Positions 1 to 8,996 of a stretch of 64,000 nt of DNA are shown here, one piece after another (position 1 is the stretch's first letter; each line of letters opens with the position of its first letter). Source of the DNA: CAIKMD01 sp963702925. Lineage in GTDB: Bacteria; Pseudomonadota; Alphaproteobacteria; ATCC43930; CGMCC-115725. A program made the position numbers and the translations under genes. Below the pieces are notes generated by a model. That model was not told the origin of the DNA. It ran no database searches and saw only the letters and a list, made by a program, of their open reading frames with translations. The stretch lies in contig OY969771.1 in assembly GCA_963702925.1 (NCBI GenBank), positions 806,001 through 870,000 of the forward strand. The letters are read 5' to 3'.

Positions 1-2150
1 ACGACATGGCCATCGGCGGTGAGGAGCTCGGTCGTCGCGTTCTGACCAGCGAGATATTGAATGTAACCGCCGGCGACATCGACCACCGCACGCTGCTGGA
101 TCACGATCTCGCCGGTCTGCGCCCCGCTTTGGGTCGTGTCGCCGTTGCTGCCTTTCGCGAAAGACATCGTCACCTTGCCGCCGGTGGTCAGCAACTGGTC
201 GAGGCTGACGGGAATGTCGCCCGCCAAACCACTGACATCGGCGAGCGGCGTGCCGATCCAGCTCGCGCCGTTGAAGGTTCCGCTCTGTCTTACGTCGACG
301 GTCAGGCTTTGCCCAACCAGCACGCCATCGCGTTGCAATGGCTGGTCGGCGAATTCGTTGCCGAACGGCTTGAAGGTCAGGAAATTCGCCGACATCGGGA
401 GGATGACATCATCGAGGCCGGAAACGTCGATGGTGCTGTCGCTCGCCATATAAATTCGCGGCGCAACTTGCTCAGCGTTGCTGAGTTCCGATAGCTGCCC
501 AGGCTGAGGATCAAGCAGCAGTGCCTGCGGGTAGATGCCGATATTGACGTCCCCGGGCGGATTATTGGTGCTCGATACGAGCTGCGTGCCAAGCACGCCG
601 ACCGTTGCGCCGGGAGCGATCACCAGCGAGCCGGGCTCGAAATCGACGAGATGGCCCTGCATCTCGATCTTGCCGGGCTGAAAGTCGCTGATCGTGCTTG
701 CCGGCAAGGTCTCGCCGGTTTCGTCAGGCAGAATCTGCACCGTGCTGCCGGCGGCAAGCGTCAAATTCAGCCGCCCATCGAGGAAGATTTGGCCGTTGCG
801 CGAGATGCCGGTATTTGCCTCGATGACGCCACCTGCGCTATTGGCGACGTTGTCGCCATTGAGGATGACGACGCCGCGCGAGGCGTCTATGAAGCCGGCA
901 TTCGTCACGGTGCCCGGCGCGCTAATCTGGCCGGAGCCGTCGAGACGCCAAGGCGCGGCCATGGGTGTCGTCGGTCCGCCCGGATAGAGCACCGGTTGCG
1001 TGAAGTTCACGCCCACGCCGCGGAAGGTTGGATCGGTGTTCAGCGTAAACGCTTGGCCACTGCCATTCCCGGTCGCGCTGCCGATGCCCGCGTCGAGATA
1101 GGCGCCGGGCGTCAATTGCACCGCTTGCGCCGCGACCATCAAGGTTTCGCCCGACGGCGTGCTGATGGTGCCGCCATTGGTCACGTTGGGCGCGAACATA
1201 TAGACGAAGCCGCCGGCGTCGGGCGAGATCGACGGCGCGATATTCGCGGTAATGGTCGCGCCGGCATCGACCGTGATATCGCCTTCGACCTGAGTGTCGT
1301 TGGCATTGTAGGAAAAGCTGAAATTCCCCGGCACGTTCGCCGGGTTGGTGATGCCGTTGTTGAGGAAGAAGGCGTTGCGTTCGGCCGTCGACATGTTGGG
1401 ATTGCCGACATCGAGCGCGGATGCGATCAGCGAATGGACGTTGACCTGCGAATTGGGCCCGAAAATGATCCCGTTGGGATTGATGACGTAAACATTGCCG
1501 GGGGCCTGGATCGAGCCGAGGATATAGGATGGCGAGGCGACGAAGCGCGAGCCGCCGGCGCCGGGCGGCCCGGCAACCACGCGGTTGAGAACCGTCCAGT
1601 CGGCGTGGCTCTGCTGATCGAAGACCAAGGTCTCGCCGCGGTTGAGATCGAAACTTTGCCAAGTCAGGATGGCGTTGGCCGAAGTCTGCTGGACCGTCGC
1701 GGTCGTCCCGCTCTTCTGCAGCGGATCGGCGTTCACCCAGAGCGCGGGATTGGTATCGTCGACCGGATTGAGTCCCGAAAGCGGCGTCCCGTTCCAGGCG
1801 CTGCCGTTGAGCGGCGCGTTGTTGAGGGTAAGCGCGGCGCTGGCGCTGGCCGCCGCTTGCGCGGCCGCCATGTTTCGAATCGCCTGCGAGGCCTGAGCGA
1901 GGTGCGCGGCGGAAAGCGCGAGCTGCGCCTGCACGGCAGGACTCGAAAGCGGGCTCGACACCGCGGCGGCGCGCTGGCTCGCGCGCGCCAGCGCCGAGGG
2001 TGAGAGCTGCGACGCCGGATCGGCGAGCGCGGGCGAGGACGCGCCGGCAGCCAGAAGCGCCGTGACGCTGACGCTGGCCAGCAACGCCAACCGGTTGCGA
2101 GAGAAGAAGGGACGTCGGGACAAAAATTTTCTCGCTTCGGCAGGACCCAC
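1..2150 (-). CDS. Filamentous haemagglutinin-type exoprotein, N-terminal part (partial)
   Basis: Open from a GTG at 2150 to the left window edge (about 716 codons, incomplete). An upstream in-frame TAA and an AGGG four bases before the GTG support this start. A long signal peptide (basic start, then a Leu/Ala-rich core ending ALAD) is followed by an Ala/Gln/Ser-rich spacer of about 70 residues. A TPS-type domain comes next, with WTVLNRVV, INPNGIIFGPNSQVNV and SLIAS motifs typical of FHA/HMW-like adhesins. Glycine- and asparagine-rich beta-helix-like sequence fills the rest. Such proteins are normally exported through a TpsB pore, but no TpsB gene is visible here. A PHO-box-like repeat lies about 60 bases upstream. 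The arginine-rich open frame on the same strand is a shadow. Confidence 0.85.
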   Translation of the reverse strand, partial: MGPAEARKFLSRRPFFSRNRLALLASVSVTALLAAGASSPALADPASQLSPSALARASQRAAAVSSPLSSPAVQAQLALSAAHLAQASQAIRNMAAAQAAASASAALTLNNAPLNGSAWNGTPLSGLNPVDDTNPALWVNADPLQKSGTTATVQQTSANAILTWQSFDLNRGETLVFDQQSHADWTVLNRVVAGPPGAGGSRFVASPSYILGSIQAPGNVYVINPNGIIFGPNSQVNVHSLIASALDVGNPNMSTAERNAFFLNNGITNPANVPGNFSFSYNANDTQVEGDITVDAGATITANIAPSISPDAGGFVYMFAPNVTNGGTISTPSGETLMVAAQAVQLTPGAYLDAGIGSATGNGSGQAFTLNTDPTFRGVGVNFTQPVLYPGGPTTPMAAPWRLDGSGQISAPGTVTNAGFIDASRGVVILNGDNVANSAGGVIEANTGISRNGQIFLDGRLNLTLAAGSTVQILPDETGETLPASTISDFQPGKIEMQGHLVDFEPGSLVIAPGATVGVLGTQLVSSTNNPPGDVNIGIYPQALLLDPQPGQLSELSNAEQVAPRIYMASDSTIDVSGLDDVILPMSANFLTFKPFGNEFADQPLQRDGVLVGQSLTVDVRQSGTFNGASWIGTPLADVSGLAGDIPVSLDQLLTTGGKVTMSFAKGSNGDTTQSGAQTGEIVIQQRAVVDVAGGYIQYLAGQNATTELLTADGHV

Positions 2151-2205
2151 GCCGCCCTGACAAAATAGGGTTTACGATTTAATAACGCGCGAGCCGCGTC
2201 ATTTC

Positions 2206-2224
2206 GGCGAAAGTTTTGTGACAG
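2206..2224 (-). promoter_or_regulatory. PHO-box-like direct repeat upstream of the haemagglutinin gene
   Basis: Read on the minus strand the site is CTGTCAC-AAAA-CTTTCGC. The first half-site matches the PhoB heptamer perfectly and the second at 5 of 7, with the normal 4-base linker and 11-base period. It lies 56-74 bases before the GTG. I see no good -10 at the usual distance, so it is weaker than the other boxes. Confidence 0.4.
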
Positions 2225-2268
2225 CTTCTCTGCAGACGCGACGCGACCGTTGGCAATATCGACCCTTC

Positions 2269-2315
2269 AAAAAAGCCGCCTGCGCGGCCCGTCCCGAAGG
2301 ACGAGCCGGCAGGCG
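2269..2315 (-). terminator. Rho-independent terminator after the PstS-like gene
   Basis: On the minus strand a strong hairpin (CGCCTGC pairing with GCAGGCG, with further GGC and GTCC pairs around a TTCG loop) is followed directly by six T. It begins about 40 bases past the stop of the PstS-like gene and separates it from the haemagglutinin gene. Confidence 0.8.
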
Positions 2316-2357
2316 TCGAAAGGCTACTTATCGTGAAGCGTTATGCTTCGGTCGAGC

Positions 2358-4097
2358 TTAGGCGCCCGTGCCGGAGCAGGTCGAACCGTCCGCGAACGGC
2401 GCGGTCGAGGTAACGGGACGGGGCATGGTCTTCACGTCTTTGCCCAAGAGCGTCTCGATTGCCTTGGTCCAAGCGGACGGCAGCACCGAGAAGCCGTCGT
2501 CATTCAGCACTTTGCCAGGGATCTTGCTGGACGAGCTGTTCTTCATGTGCCAATACCAGAGACCGTTTGGCGTCTTCGTCGACGCCAAGGCAGCAACCTC
2601 GGTCGTGTTGGCATAGCACGAGTACATATCGATGAAGGTGAAGCCACCGATCGGATAGGTGCTGGAGCTTGGCACCGGCACCGGATTGAGAACGCCCCAA
2701 TTCATCGGGTTATGCGCGCAAACGCCATCTGGCGAGGTGCCCATGGCCCAGCCCGTGGCCGTGGTGCATGAACCGGCGTTGAACGAAGGCGGCACCGCCT
2801 TTGCCATGACAGCGGAGACGGCTTTCAACGTCGGCTGAGCGAATTTCGGCTTGGTGCTGGCGGTACCTGCGACTTGCACCGCCGCGGCAAGCGGCGCGCC
2901 GGTGGGAGCCGAAGCATAGCCGTTGACGAAGCCCGGCGAGAGATAGCCGATCGCGCCATTGGTGCTGGCGGTCGCGGCCTCGACGCCGCCATTGCCCGAA
3001 GCGCCGCCGACCAAGAAGCTCGACGGCAAGTGGTGGGCTGCATTCACCTTGGGGAAGAAGCCCGTGGTCGAGGTGAATGGCGGGCTGTTGGGAATGCCCG
3101 CATCGGTCAGCCACTGGTCGGGCACGGAGTTGGTGATGCCCGCAACCGGATGGCTTTGGGTGCCGCATTGATTGAGCAGCGCGTTGGTGAAGATGAAGGT
3201 CGTGCCGCTGTTGTCGCTGCGCCAGGTGACAGTGATCGGCCCCGTGCCGTATTGGGCGCCGCTCTTGTTCGTCAAGTTGTTCCACGTTGCCGGCAGAGAA
3301 TCCCACGTCAAGTATGCGCCAGTGAAGATGCCGCACACCGTGTTCATATCGAAATCGACGTAGGTGGTGTAGCCCGGAATGATCGCGGCGGGCTTTTTGC
3401 CTTGTTGGGCGACCGCATGGCCGTTGCCGTCGAGCGGATTGAACGCCACCGCGACACCGGTGACAAACGTCGGGAACTGAATCGCCGGGCCGAAGCCGGA
3501 GGCGCCGGGATTGCCGGGGGCATAATAGCCATTGCCGGTGTTGGCGAGGTCAGCGGCGATCAGCGAGTCGTCGCTGCCGGCGAATTGGAAGCCCGGGAAG
3601 GCCGGGGTCGTGCCGGAAGTGTAAGTACCACCCGTGTCGGAGCCGTAATAAGCATTGCTGGAACCGCCGCCATTCAGATCGCCCGAATAGGGGTGCGGAT
3701 TCTTATCGGGACCGCCGGGTGTCCTGCTGCCGGCCACGAGATTGGCCGGATTATGCGTCGTGAAGGCAAGCTTGCCGTCGCCGCTGCCGACGCCGGCATA
3801 CAGCGCCTCGACCGTCGAATTGACCGCCGCACCGCTGCAGAAAGTGGTGAAGGCGGAACCGCCCGACGCGACGCCCGCTCCGCCGGTGCCGCCATTGTCG
3901 AGTTGCGGCGCGACCGAGGAGTTGCTGCCATAGCAGCTGAACAGATCGCGATAGACGAGTTCGGCGAGCGTGCTGCCGCCGCTGTAGAGGGGGGTGGTTG
4001 CCGCCCGGGCCGGCGCGCTGCCGGTCGCGGTGAAGCAGGCAGCGACGGCAACAGCCGCCACCATCCCGCCGATCGGTTTCAGAATGAGTTTCGACAT
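2358..4097 (-). CDS. Secreted PstS-like substrate-binding protein
   Basis: 579 residues, starting at ATG 4097 behind a GAGAGG ribosome site. A signal peptide ends near residue 32 (ARA-ATT). The mature part has the phosphate-binding (PBP2/PstS) pattern: GGSTLAELVYRDLF near the start, SDNSGTTFIFTNALL in the middle, and GAIGYLSPGFVNG later. It is much longer than the usual PstS of about 340 residues, with extra Gly/Ser/Asn-rich loops and several cysteines, as in large exported homologues. It is not next to pstCAB but beside a type II secretion operon, so it could be a substrate of that system (inference). Ligand specificity cannot be read directly. A strong terminator follows it. Confidence 0.75.
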   Translation of the reverse strand: MSKLILKPIGGMVAAVAVAACFTATGSAPARAATTPLYSGGSTLAELVYRDLFSCYGSNSSVAPQLDNGGTGGAGVASGGSAFTTFCSGAAVNSTVEALYAGVGSGDGKLAFTTHNPANLVAGSRTPGGPDKNPHPYSGDLNGGGSSNAYYGSDTGGTYTSGTTPAFPGFQFAGSDDSLIAADLANTGNGYYAPGNPGASGFGPAIQFPTFVTGVAVAFNPLDGNGHAVAQQGKKPAAIIPGYTTYVDFDMNTVCGIFTGAYLTWDSLPATWNNLTNKSGAQYGTGPITVTWRSDNSGTTFIFTNALLNQCGTQSHPVAGITNSVPDQWLTDAGIPNSPPFTSTTGFFPKVNAAHHLPSSFLVGGASGNGGVEAATASTNGAIGYLSPGFVNGYASAPTGAPLAAAVQVAGTASTKPKFAQPTLKAVSAVMAKAVPPSFNAGSCTTATGWAMGTSPDGVCAHNPMNWGVLNPVPVPSSSTYPIGGFTFIDMYSCYANTTEVAALASTKTPNGLWYWHMKNSSSSKIPGKVLNDDGFSVLPSAWTKAIETLLGKDVKTMPRPVTSTAPFADGSTCSGTGA

Positions 4098-4573
4098 TTA
4101 GGTATCCTCTCGTGAAGTGTGAAGTTGGGTTTCAATGCAACGACGCGGCGGGCCTTCTATCCCGCCAGGCACACGTCTCCTCCTTCGGAGCGTTCGTCAC
4201 TTCTCCGGCAGCCATACGACAATTACCTTTAGTCACTCACGAACGACGCGATGAGCGTCTTACCCGCACGAAGAACTCTGTGCTCGGGTGCCCTCCAAAT
4301 TCGTGTTGAACGCCCTCTTTGAGAAGAATGTGCCGATCGCCACCTGACCTATCGGCTAAGTAACGATCGCCGCGCATGGTAAAGAGCGACGATGTTGCTT
4401 TCGTGACGGATTTATTTTGATGACATGAAATTAATCAGCCGCACGAAACCCGCGCGAACGAACAAGAATGTGCTCTGCGTTGCGCTTCTCGCCGCGCAAC
4501 AACAACCGGTGCAGTTGAAAACGTCGAAGCGGGCTTGGTATATAACGGTTCCGCAATCGCCGAGGTGTTTCCC
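4098..4573. other. Intergenic region between the PstS-like gene and gspG
   Basis: This 476-base divergent gap must hold promoters for the minus-strand PstS-like gene and plus-strand gspG. Two TGAC-containing half-sites (near 4404 and 4421) are 17 bases apart, which does not fit a PHO box. No convincing small gene or other element is visible. Confidence 0.5.
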
Positions 4574-5077
4574 TTGTCCCCGATCGGTTCCCCATCGCGC
4601 TCGCTCCCTTGGCCGCAGCGACTCCGCAACCTGCGCGCGCGCGCGAGGGGTGCCGGGGGGTCCAGCACCGAGCAAGGTTTCACGCTCATCGAATTGCTCG
4701 TCGTCATCGCGATTCTTGGCTTGCTTATCGGTTTCGTCGCGCCCGCGGCGTTGCGCCAACTCGGTTCCGCCAAACACAAGATCGCGGACCAGTCGATCGG
4801 CCGGTTGGTGAGCATTCTCGATATCTATCGCCTCGATGTCGGCGGCTATCCGACGACCGACCAAGGCCTAGGCGCGCTGGTGTCGCCGCCGCAAGGCGTG
4901 GCGGGATGGAACGGCCCGTACCTCAAAGATCCGACGAGCTTGAACGACCCCTGGGGCAAGCCTTTTCAATATCGCAGCCCGAGCCAGCGTCCCGGCCACG
5001 CTTACGACATCATATCGCTGGGTGCGGACGGAAAACCCGGCGGCGACGGCGAGGATGCTGACCTCATCAATCCCTAG
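4574..5077 (+). CDS. gspG: Type II secretion major pseudopilin GspG
   Basis: Assembles into the periplasmic pseudopilus that pushes substrates through the secretin. The prepilin motif EQG-FTLIELLVVIAILGLLIG (residues about 33-54) gives peptidase cleavage before Phe with Glu at +5. The body has the GspG pattern GGYPTTDQGLGALV, then DPWGKPFQYR. It ends with an Asp/Gly-rich C terminus (GADGKPGGDGEDADL), the usual calcium-binding end of the family. I chose TTG 4574 because GAGGTG lies seven bases upstream; the open frame extends to 4535. It is the only gsp gene on the plus strand and faces gspK tail to tail. Confidence 0.88.
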   Translation: MSPIGSPSRSLPWPQRLRNLRARARGAGGSSTEQGFTLIELLVVIAILGLLIGFVAPAALRQLGSAKHKIADQSIGRLVSILDIYRLDVGGYPTTDQGLGALVSPPQGVAGWNGPYLKDPTSLNDPWGKPFQYRSPSQRPGHAYDIISLGADGKPGGDGEDADLINP

Positions 5078-5104
5078 GAATCGCCGGGAAACGGCGGCGC
5101 GGCG

Positions 5105-6040
5105 TCATTTCGCGAGATTGCCGCGGCTCCAATCGAGCACCGCATAACCTTTCCCGCTACCGGGATCGAGGCGCAAGACCGCGTGGCGAACGAAGACGCC
5201 GCCATCCTCGCTTTGCGCGGTCACGTCGATCGCGACAAGCACCGGCAAATCATTCGCGGTCTGGTCTTTGGGTGCCTTCGCCCCGGCGGCTGCCGCTGAC
5301 GCCGGCGCCGAGGACGCCGGCGGCGGATCGTCCTCCGTTTGCTCGGGCGCGGCCATGGCAAGCGCGCGCCGAATCGCCGGCGGTGCGTTCTTGGCGTCCG
5401 GCGCGGGTGCATCCGCGTAAATGCTAAGATAGGGACGGACAATCGCGAAGATATCGGGCGTCATGCCGAGTACCAATTGCAGCTCGTCGAGACTTTCGAT
5501 CGGCGCGTTGGGCGGCCCGTAATCGAGGCCGGCATCGAGATATTGGTTCTTCTTGGCGCCGAGCGGCCGCGACGGACCGTCGGGGCTGACCCAGTCGGCC
5601 ATCGCCGCGCCAAGCCTGAGCGCGCGCAAATGGTCGATGCCGACGGCTTCGAGCAGCGCGCTCAAAAGCTCGGCTGAAGCGCGGTTGGGGTTGATCTTTT
5701 GGCTTTCGTCCTGAAGCCGTATCGAGACCTGCCCGCCCGGCAACCGCACGACATGCGCCGTGCCGTCGAGCAGCCAACGTTTTTCCGGAGTCGGATCCTC
5801 GAGATTGAAGACGGCTTGCGCGATTCCAGCATCGGCGAGCGCTTCGGCTCGTGCGGCCGCAAGAATATTGTGCGCGAGCGCCGTCTCGAGCCGCGCATTC
5901 GCCATGAGATAGGTGCCGATCGCCGCCAGCAGAACCAGGAACCACAACACGATGAACAGGGCAAAGCCCCGCTCGCTCGCCGCCTGCCTCGCCGCGAGCC
6001 GCGACGACGCGGCGCGCCTGCGAGCGGCCGGCGCGTTCAC
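5105..6040 (-). CDS. gspK: Type II secretion minor pseudopilin GspK
   Basis: 311 residues. The N terminus has a prepilin-like ERG-FALFIVLWFLVLLAAIGTYL segment; hydrophobic residues follow the cleavage site and the canonical Glu at +5 is absent, as is usual for GspK. The central region carries the helical GspK signature (KINPNRASAELLSALLEAVG and SLDELQLVLGM). GspK caps the pseudopilus tip with GspI and GspJ. The GTG start overlaps the gspD stop by four bases (GTGA), implying translational coupling. It is the last gene of the gspL-M-C-D-K operon. An Ala/Pro-rich linker lies near residues 220-260. Confidence 0.88.
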   Translation of the reverse strand: MNAPAARRRAASSRLAARQAASERGFALFIVLWFLVLLAAIGTYLMANARLETALAHNILAAARAEALADAGIAQAVFNLEDPTPEKRWLLDGTAHVVRLPGGQVSIRLQDESQKINPNRASAELLSALLEAVGIDHLRALRLGAAMADWVSPDGPSRPLGAKKNQYLDAGLDYGPPNAPIESLDELQLVLGMTPDIFAIVRPYLSIYADAPAPDAKNAPPAIRRALAMAAPEQTEDDPPPASSAPASAAAAGAKAPKDQTANDLPVLVAIDVTAQSEDGGVFVRHAVLRLDPGSGKGYAVLDWSRGNLAK

Positions 6041-8316
6041 GGCATCGCCGCCGACGGTGCCGGCAGCTTGCGGCGAAGCTCGTCGGTAATAGCGCGCAGA
6101 TCGCGCTGATCATGCGCAATGTGGGGCGTCAGCAGGACCAGCAGCTCGGTGCGCGCCGTGGTGTCGGTGCGGGTGGAAAACAACCCGCCGACGACCGGAA
6201 TTTCCGCGAGCAGCGGAATACCGGAATGGCCGCCGGTTTTGGTGTCGCTGATCATGCCGGCGAGACTGATCGTATCGCCGTCCTGAACGACGACCGTGCT
6301 TTGCACTTTGCGTTGTTGAAAGGTCGGCGAGTTGATGCTGGACGAGGTTGTCGGCACGACCTGACTGACCTGCTGGTCGATGTCGAGCGTCACCAGCCCC
6401 GCCGAATTGATACGCGGCGTGACATTGAGAATGACCCCGGTCGGCTGATAGGCGACGTTGCTGATGATTTCCGGATTGGAGGTCGAGACCGAGGTGGCGT
6501 TCTGGGTCGTAATCGGGACGAGGTCGCCGACCTGCAAGGTCGCCTGGTGATTGTCGAGGATCAGCAACTTTGGCGAGGACAACACCCGCACGTCGGTCAC
6601 GCTTTTCAGCGCCTGGAGGGCGAATTGCGCCGAGCCGAGGGTGCGCGCAATGGCGAGGCCGGGGAAATTGGGAGCAAGCGTTCCCGCAAAGAGCGTTGCG
6701 TTGTTGAGCGGGTTGGTCGGATCGATCGTGGTCGGGGTCGCACTCACGGCGTTGGTGAGCACCCCCGTCGTTCGCCCGCTCGTCAGAAAATATTGCGCGC
6801 CGTATTGCAGCGAATCGTTCAACGTGACCTCGGCGACGGTGGCCTCGACCAGCACCTGCATCGGGAGAACATCGAGCTTGCGAATCGCCGTCTCGATTTT
6901 CTCGTACTCGTCTTGGGTGGCGACGACGAGCAACGCGTTGCCCGTGCGATCGGCGATGATTTGCGGCGCGCCCGCCGCCGCCGCAACGCCGGCATTGAGA
7001 TCGCTCGCGGCCCCGGTGGTGGGCGACGGCGGCGTTGCGTTCGCGGTTGCGCCGGGCAATGCCGACGGCATCGCCCCGCCTGTGGCCGAGGTCGGCGCGC
7101 CGGTCGTCGGAGTCGGCGTCGTCGGCGCGCTTGCCGGCGGCGCGGCCGCGACTTGCACGGGCTCGGCAGTGGGTGGCAGAGAGCCGGCAGCACCGTTATC
7201 GCCGCCGGCGCGCGGCGGATTGAAGGCCCGTTGCAAAAGCGGCTGAATGTCCACGGCTTGGACATTCTTCAAAAAATAGACATGCAAATTTCGCCCGGCG
7301 GTTTGCGAAACCGAATCGATCTGCGCAATCAGCTTTGCCGCGCGATCGAGATAACTGGGCTGCTGGGCAATCACCATGATCGCGTTCGCCTGTTCGATCG
7401 GCACGATCTTGATCACCCCGGCGAGCGGGCCATCGCTGTCGAGCTGGAGCGCGCCGCCGAGATCCTTCGCGACCTTCGTCGGATCGCCCGATTTCACCGG
7501 AAACAAGGCGTAAGATTGTCCGGCCAGATAGTCGACATCGAAAACGCGGATGAGATCCATGATGCTTTGCCGCGCCTGTGCCGACGCCGTCACGATCAGG
7601 ACGTTGCGCGCCGGATCGGCGAGAACCTTGGCGCCGTCGCCGACATAGGGCTCGAGCAAGGCCGATAATTGCCTCGCCGAGGCATAGCGCAACGGCACGA
7701 TCTGCGAACCGTCCGTATTTGCCGAGGAGGCGACCACGGGCGGCACGACCGAGCTGTTGCCGGCGGCCGCGATGCGGAAAAGTCCTCCTTGATAGGTTAT
7801 CGTCGCGCCGATTTGGTTCAGCAAGTTCTGCAAGGTCGGCAACAGCTCCTCGCGCTTCAGCGGCCGAGCGGTCTGAATCGTGATTACGCCTTGCAGGCCA
7901 GGGTCGACCGAGTAATTGAGGTGCAATGTATCGCCAAGGATCAGCCGCACGATCTCGTGGAAGTCCGCATCGACGTAATTGAGCGTGACATCGCCGTCGC
8001 CATCGTCAGCCGCCGCAGCATTTCGCGCCCGACCAACCGTCGCGCCGTTTCCTTTTTCGCGGATAAGCGGCGCGGTTGCAGCAACCGGCGTTGGCGCGGG
8101 AGGCGGATCGTCGCTGACGTGCGGCGGCGCATGGGCAGGAGCGGCGTCGAGCAACGCGGTAGCAGGCGGCACGGAAGCGACTTTCGCCGGCGGCTCGGCT
8201 GTCTTCGCGGCGAACGGCCCGCGATGGAGCTGATCGCACGAAGCCAAAAACAACGTCGCAAACAATAGGCACACGGCTAGGCCGCCATTTACCACGCGGC
8301 GGAACAAAAACATCAT
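6037..8316 (-). CDS. gspD: Type II secretion outer-membrane secretin GspD
   Basis: 759 residues from ATG 8316, which overlaps the gspC stop (ATGA). A lipoprotein signal ends LFLASC-DQ, so the protein may be lipidated and need no separate pilotin. N0 (YVDADFHEIVRLIL), N1-N3 ring domains and the C-terminal secretin domain (VLVEATVAEVTL, VLSSPKLLILDN, VGDLVPITT, LLAEIPVVGGLF, ELLVLLTPHI) are in the expected order. A Pro/Ala/Thr-rich insertion of about 80 residues interrupts the last N domain near residues 385-465. It forms the outer-membrane channel. The in-frame extension upstream of 8316 is a shadow inside gspC. Confidence 0.92.
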   Translation of the reverse strand: MMFLFRRVVNGGLAVCLLFATLFLASCDQLHRGPFAAKTAEPPAKVASVPPATALLDAAPAHAPPHVSDDPPPAPTPVAATAPLIREKGNGATVGRARNAAAADDGDGDVTLNYVDADFHEIVRLILGDTLHLNYSVDPGLQGVITIQTARPLKREELLPTLQNLLNQIGATITYQGGLFRIAAAGNSSVVPPVVASSANTDGSQIVPLRYASARQLSALLEPYVGDGAKVLADPARNVLIVTASAQARQSIMDLIRVFDVDYLAGQSYALFPVKSGDPTKVAKDLGGALQLDSDGPLAGVIKIVPIEQANAIMVIAQQPSYLDRAAKLIAQIDSVSQTAGRNLHVYFLKNVQAVDIQPLLQRAFNPPRAGGDNGAAGSLPPTAEPVQVAAAPPASAPTTPTPTTGAPTSATGGAMPSALPGATANATPPSPTTGAASDLNAGVAAAAGAPQIIADRTGNALLVVATQDEYEKIETAIRKLDVLPMQVLVEATVAEVTLNDSLQYGAQYFLTSGRTTGVLTNAVSATPTTIDPTNPLNNATLFAGTLAPNFPGLAIARTLGSAQFALQALKSVTDVRVLSSPKLLILDNHQATLQVGDLVPITTQNATSVSTSNPEIISNVAYQPTGVILNVTPRINSAGLVTLDIDQQVSQVVPTTSSSINSPTFQQRKVQSTVVVQDGDTISLAGMISDTKTGGHSGIPLLAEIPVVGGLFSTRTDTTARTELLVLLTPHIAHDQRDLRAITDELRRKLPAPSAAMP

Positions 8317-8993
8317 GGTTTCACGCTTTTCTTTGCCTTGTTTGCGGCAGGGGCAGGAACGGGCGGACGGTTTCCAGTCGGCGGATTGACGGCGGCGGCA
8401 ACGCCGTTTCTGGCCGCAACCGGAGTCGGCGGCGGCTTCTGTGCTTGTGGTTTCGCGGCAGCAGGCTTTGCCGCGGCGGGCGGCCGAACGACAGCAAGAT
8501 CGGTACGCGCGCCTTTGGTCGGCTCGACGCTGCGCGTTCCCCCCGCGCTTGTCAGTTCGACGTGATCGGGTTCGATCGCGGAAACCGTCCAACCATCGAT
8601 CTGCCCCCCAACCTGCACCGCGATGGGTTTTTCGCCGGCGCCGGCAAACAGCGCCTCGCGCTCGTCGGGACGGATCATCACGCCAGCTAGGCGGCTCGTG
8701 AGTTCGGGCGTTTTATCGGCATCATCATCGTCCGGCGCGGCTTCAGGCTCCGGCGGCGCCGGTGGACGACGGCTTGCGGAGAATAGCGGGCGCTCGAGAA
8801 TCGCCGCGACCAACGCATCGCTGTCGGCCGTCGGAGCGGGCGTTGCACTCGGCTCGGTGACTTGCGCGGCATAATTCGGCGATGCCCCCACATCGGCGAC
8901 CGAGAAGCTGAACTCGCCGCCGATGACAATCGCGAGGACCACGCAAAGCGTCGCGAGAGCAAGAGGGACGATGCGAGGCAGGTTCTGCATCAC
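8313..8993 (-). CDS. gspC: Type II secretion inner-membrane protein GspC
   Basis: 226 residues. One N-terminal membrane helix (about residues 8-30) is followed by a Pro/Ala-rich periplasmic linker and a homology region (LERPLFSASRRPP, then LAGVMIRPDEREALF and VQVGGQIDGWTVSAIEPDHVEL). This contacts the N0 domain of GspD. The C terminus is a Pro/Ala/Lys-rich tail without a clear PDZ domain. A GTG start (8993) or the adjacent ATG (8990) follows the gspM stop within a few bases, and its stop overlaps gspD. The position between gspM and gspD and the homology region support the call; GspN-like naming is the alternative. Confidence 0.75.
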   Translation of the reverse strand: MMQNLPRIVPLALATLCVVLAIVIGGEFSFSVADVGASPNYAAQVTEPSATPAPTADSDALVAAILERPLFSASRRPPAPPEPEAAPDDDDADKTPELTSRLAGVMIRPDEREALFAGAGEKPIAVQVGGQIDGWTVSAIEPDHVELTSAGGTRSVEPTKGARTDLAVVRPPAAAKPAAAKPQAQKPPPTPVAARNGVAAAVNPPTGNRPPVPAPAANKAKKSVKP

Positions 8994-8996
8994 CGG

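Noticed and set aside
922..2163. Long arginine-rich minus-strand open frame
   Set aside because: Shadow of the haemagglutinin gene, whose own frame has the signal peptide and TPS motifs. It looks prominent only because the true gene runs off the window edge.
4404..4424. Two TGAC half-sites upstream of the PstS-like gene
   Set aside because: Spacing is 17 bases, not 11 or 22, so they do not form a PHO box.
6112..7668. Long plus-strand open frames opposite gspD and other T2SS genes
   Set aside because: Arginine-rich antisense readings in high-GC DNA with no recognisable domains. The minus-strand frames carry all the family motifs.
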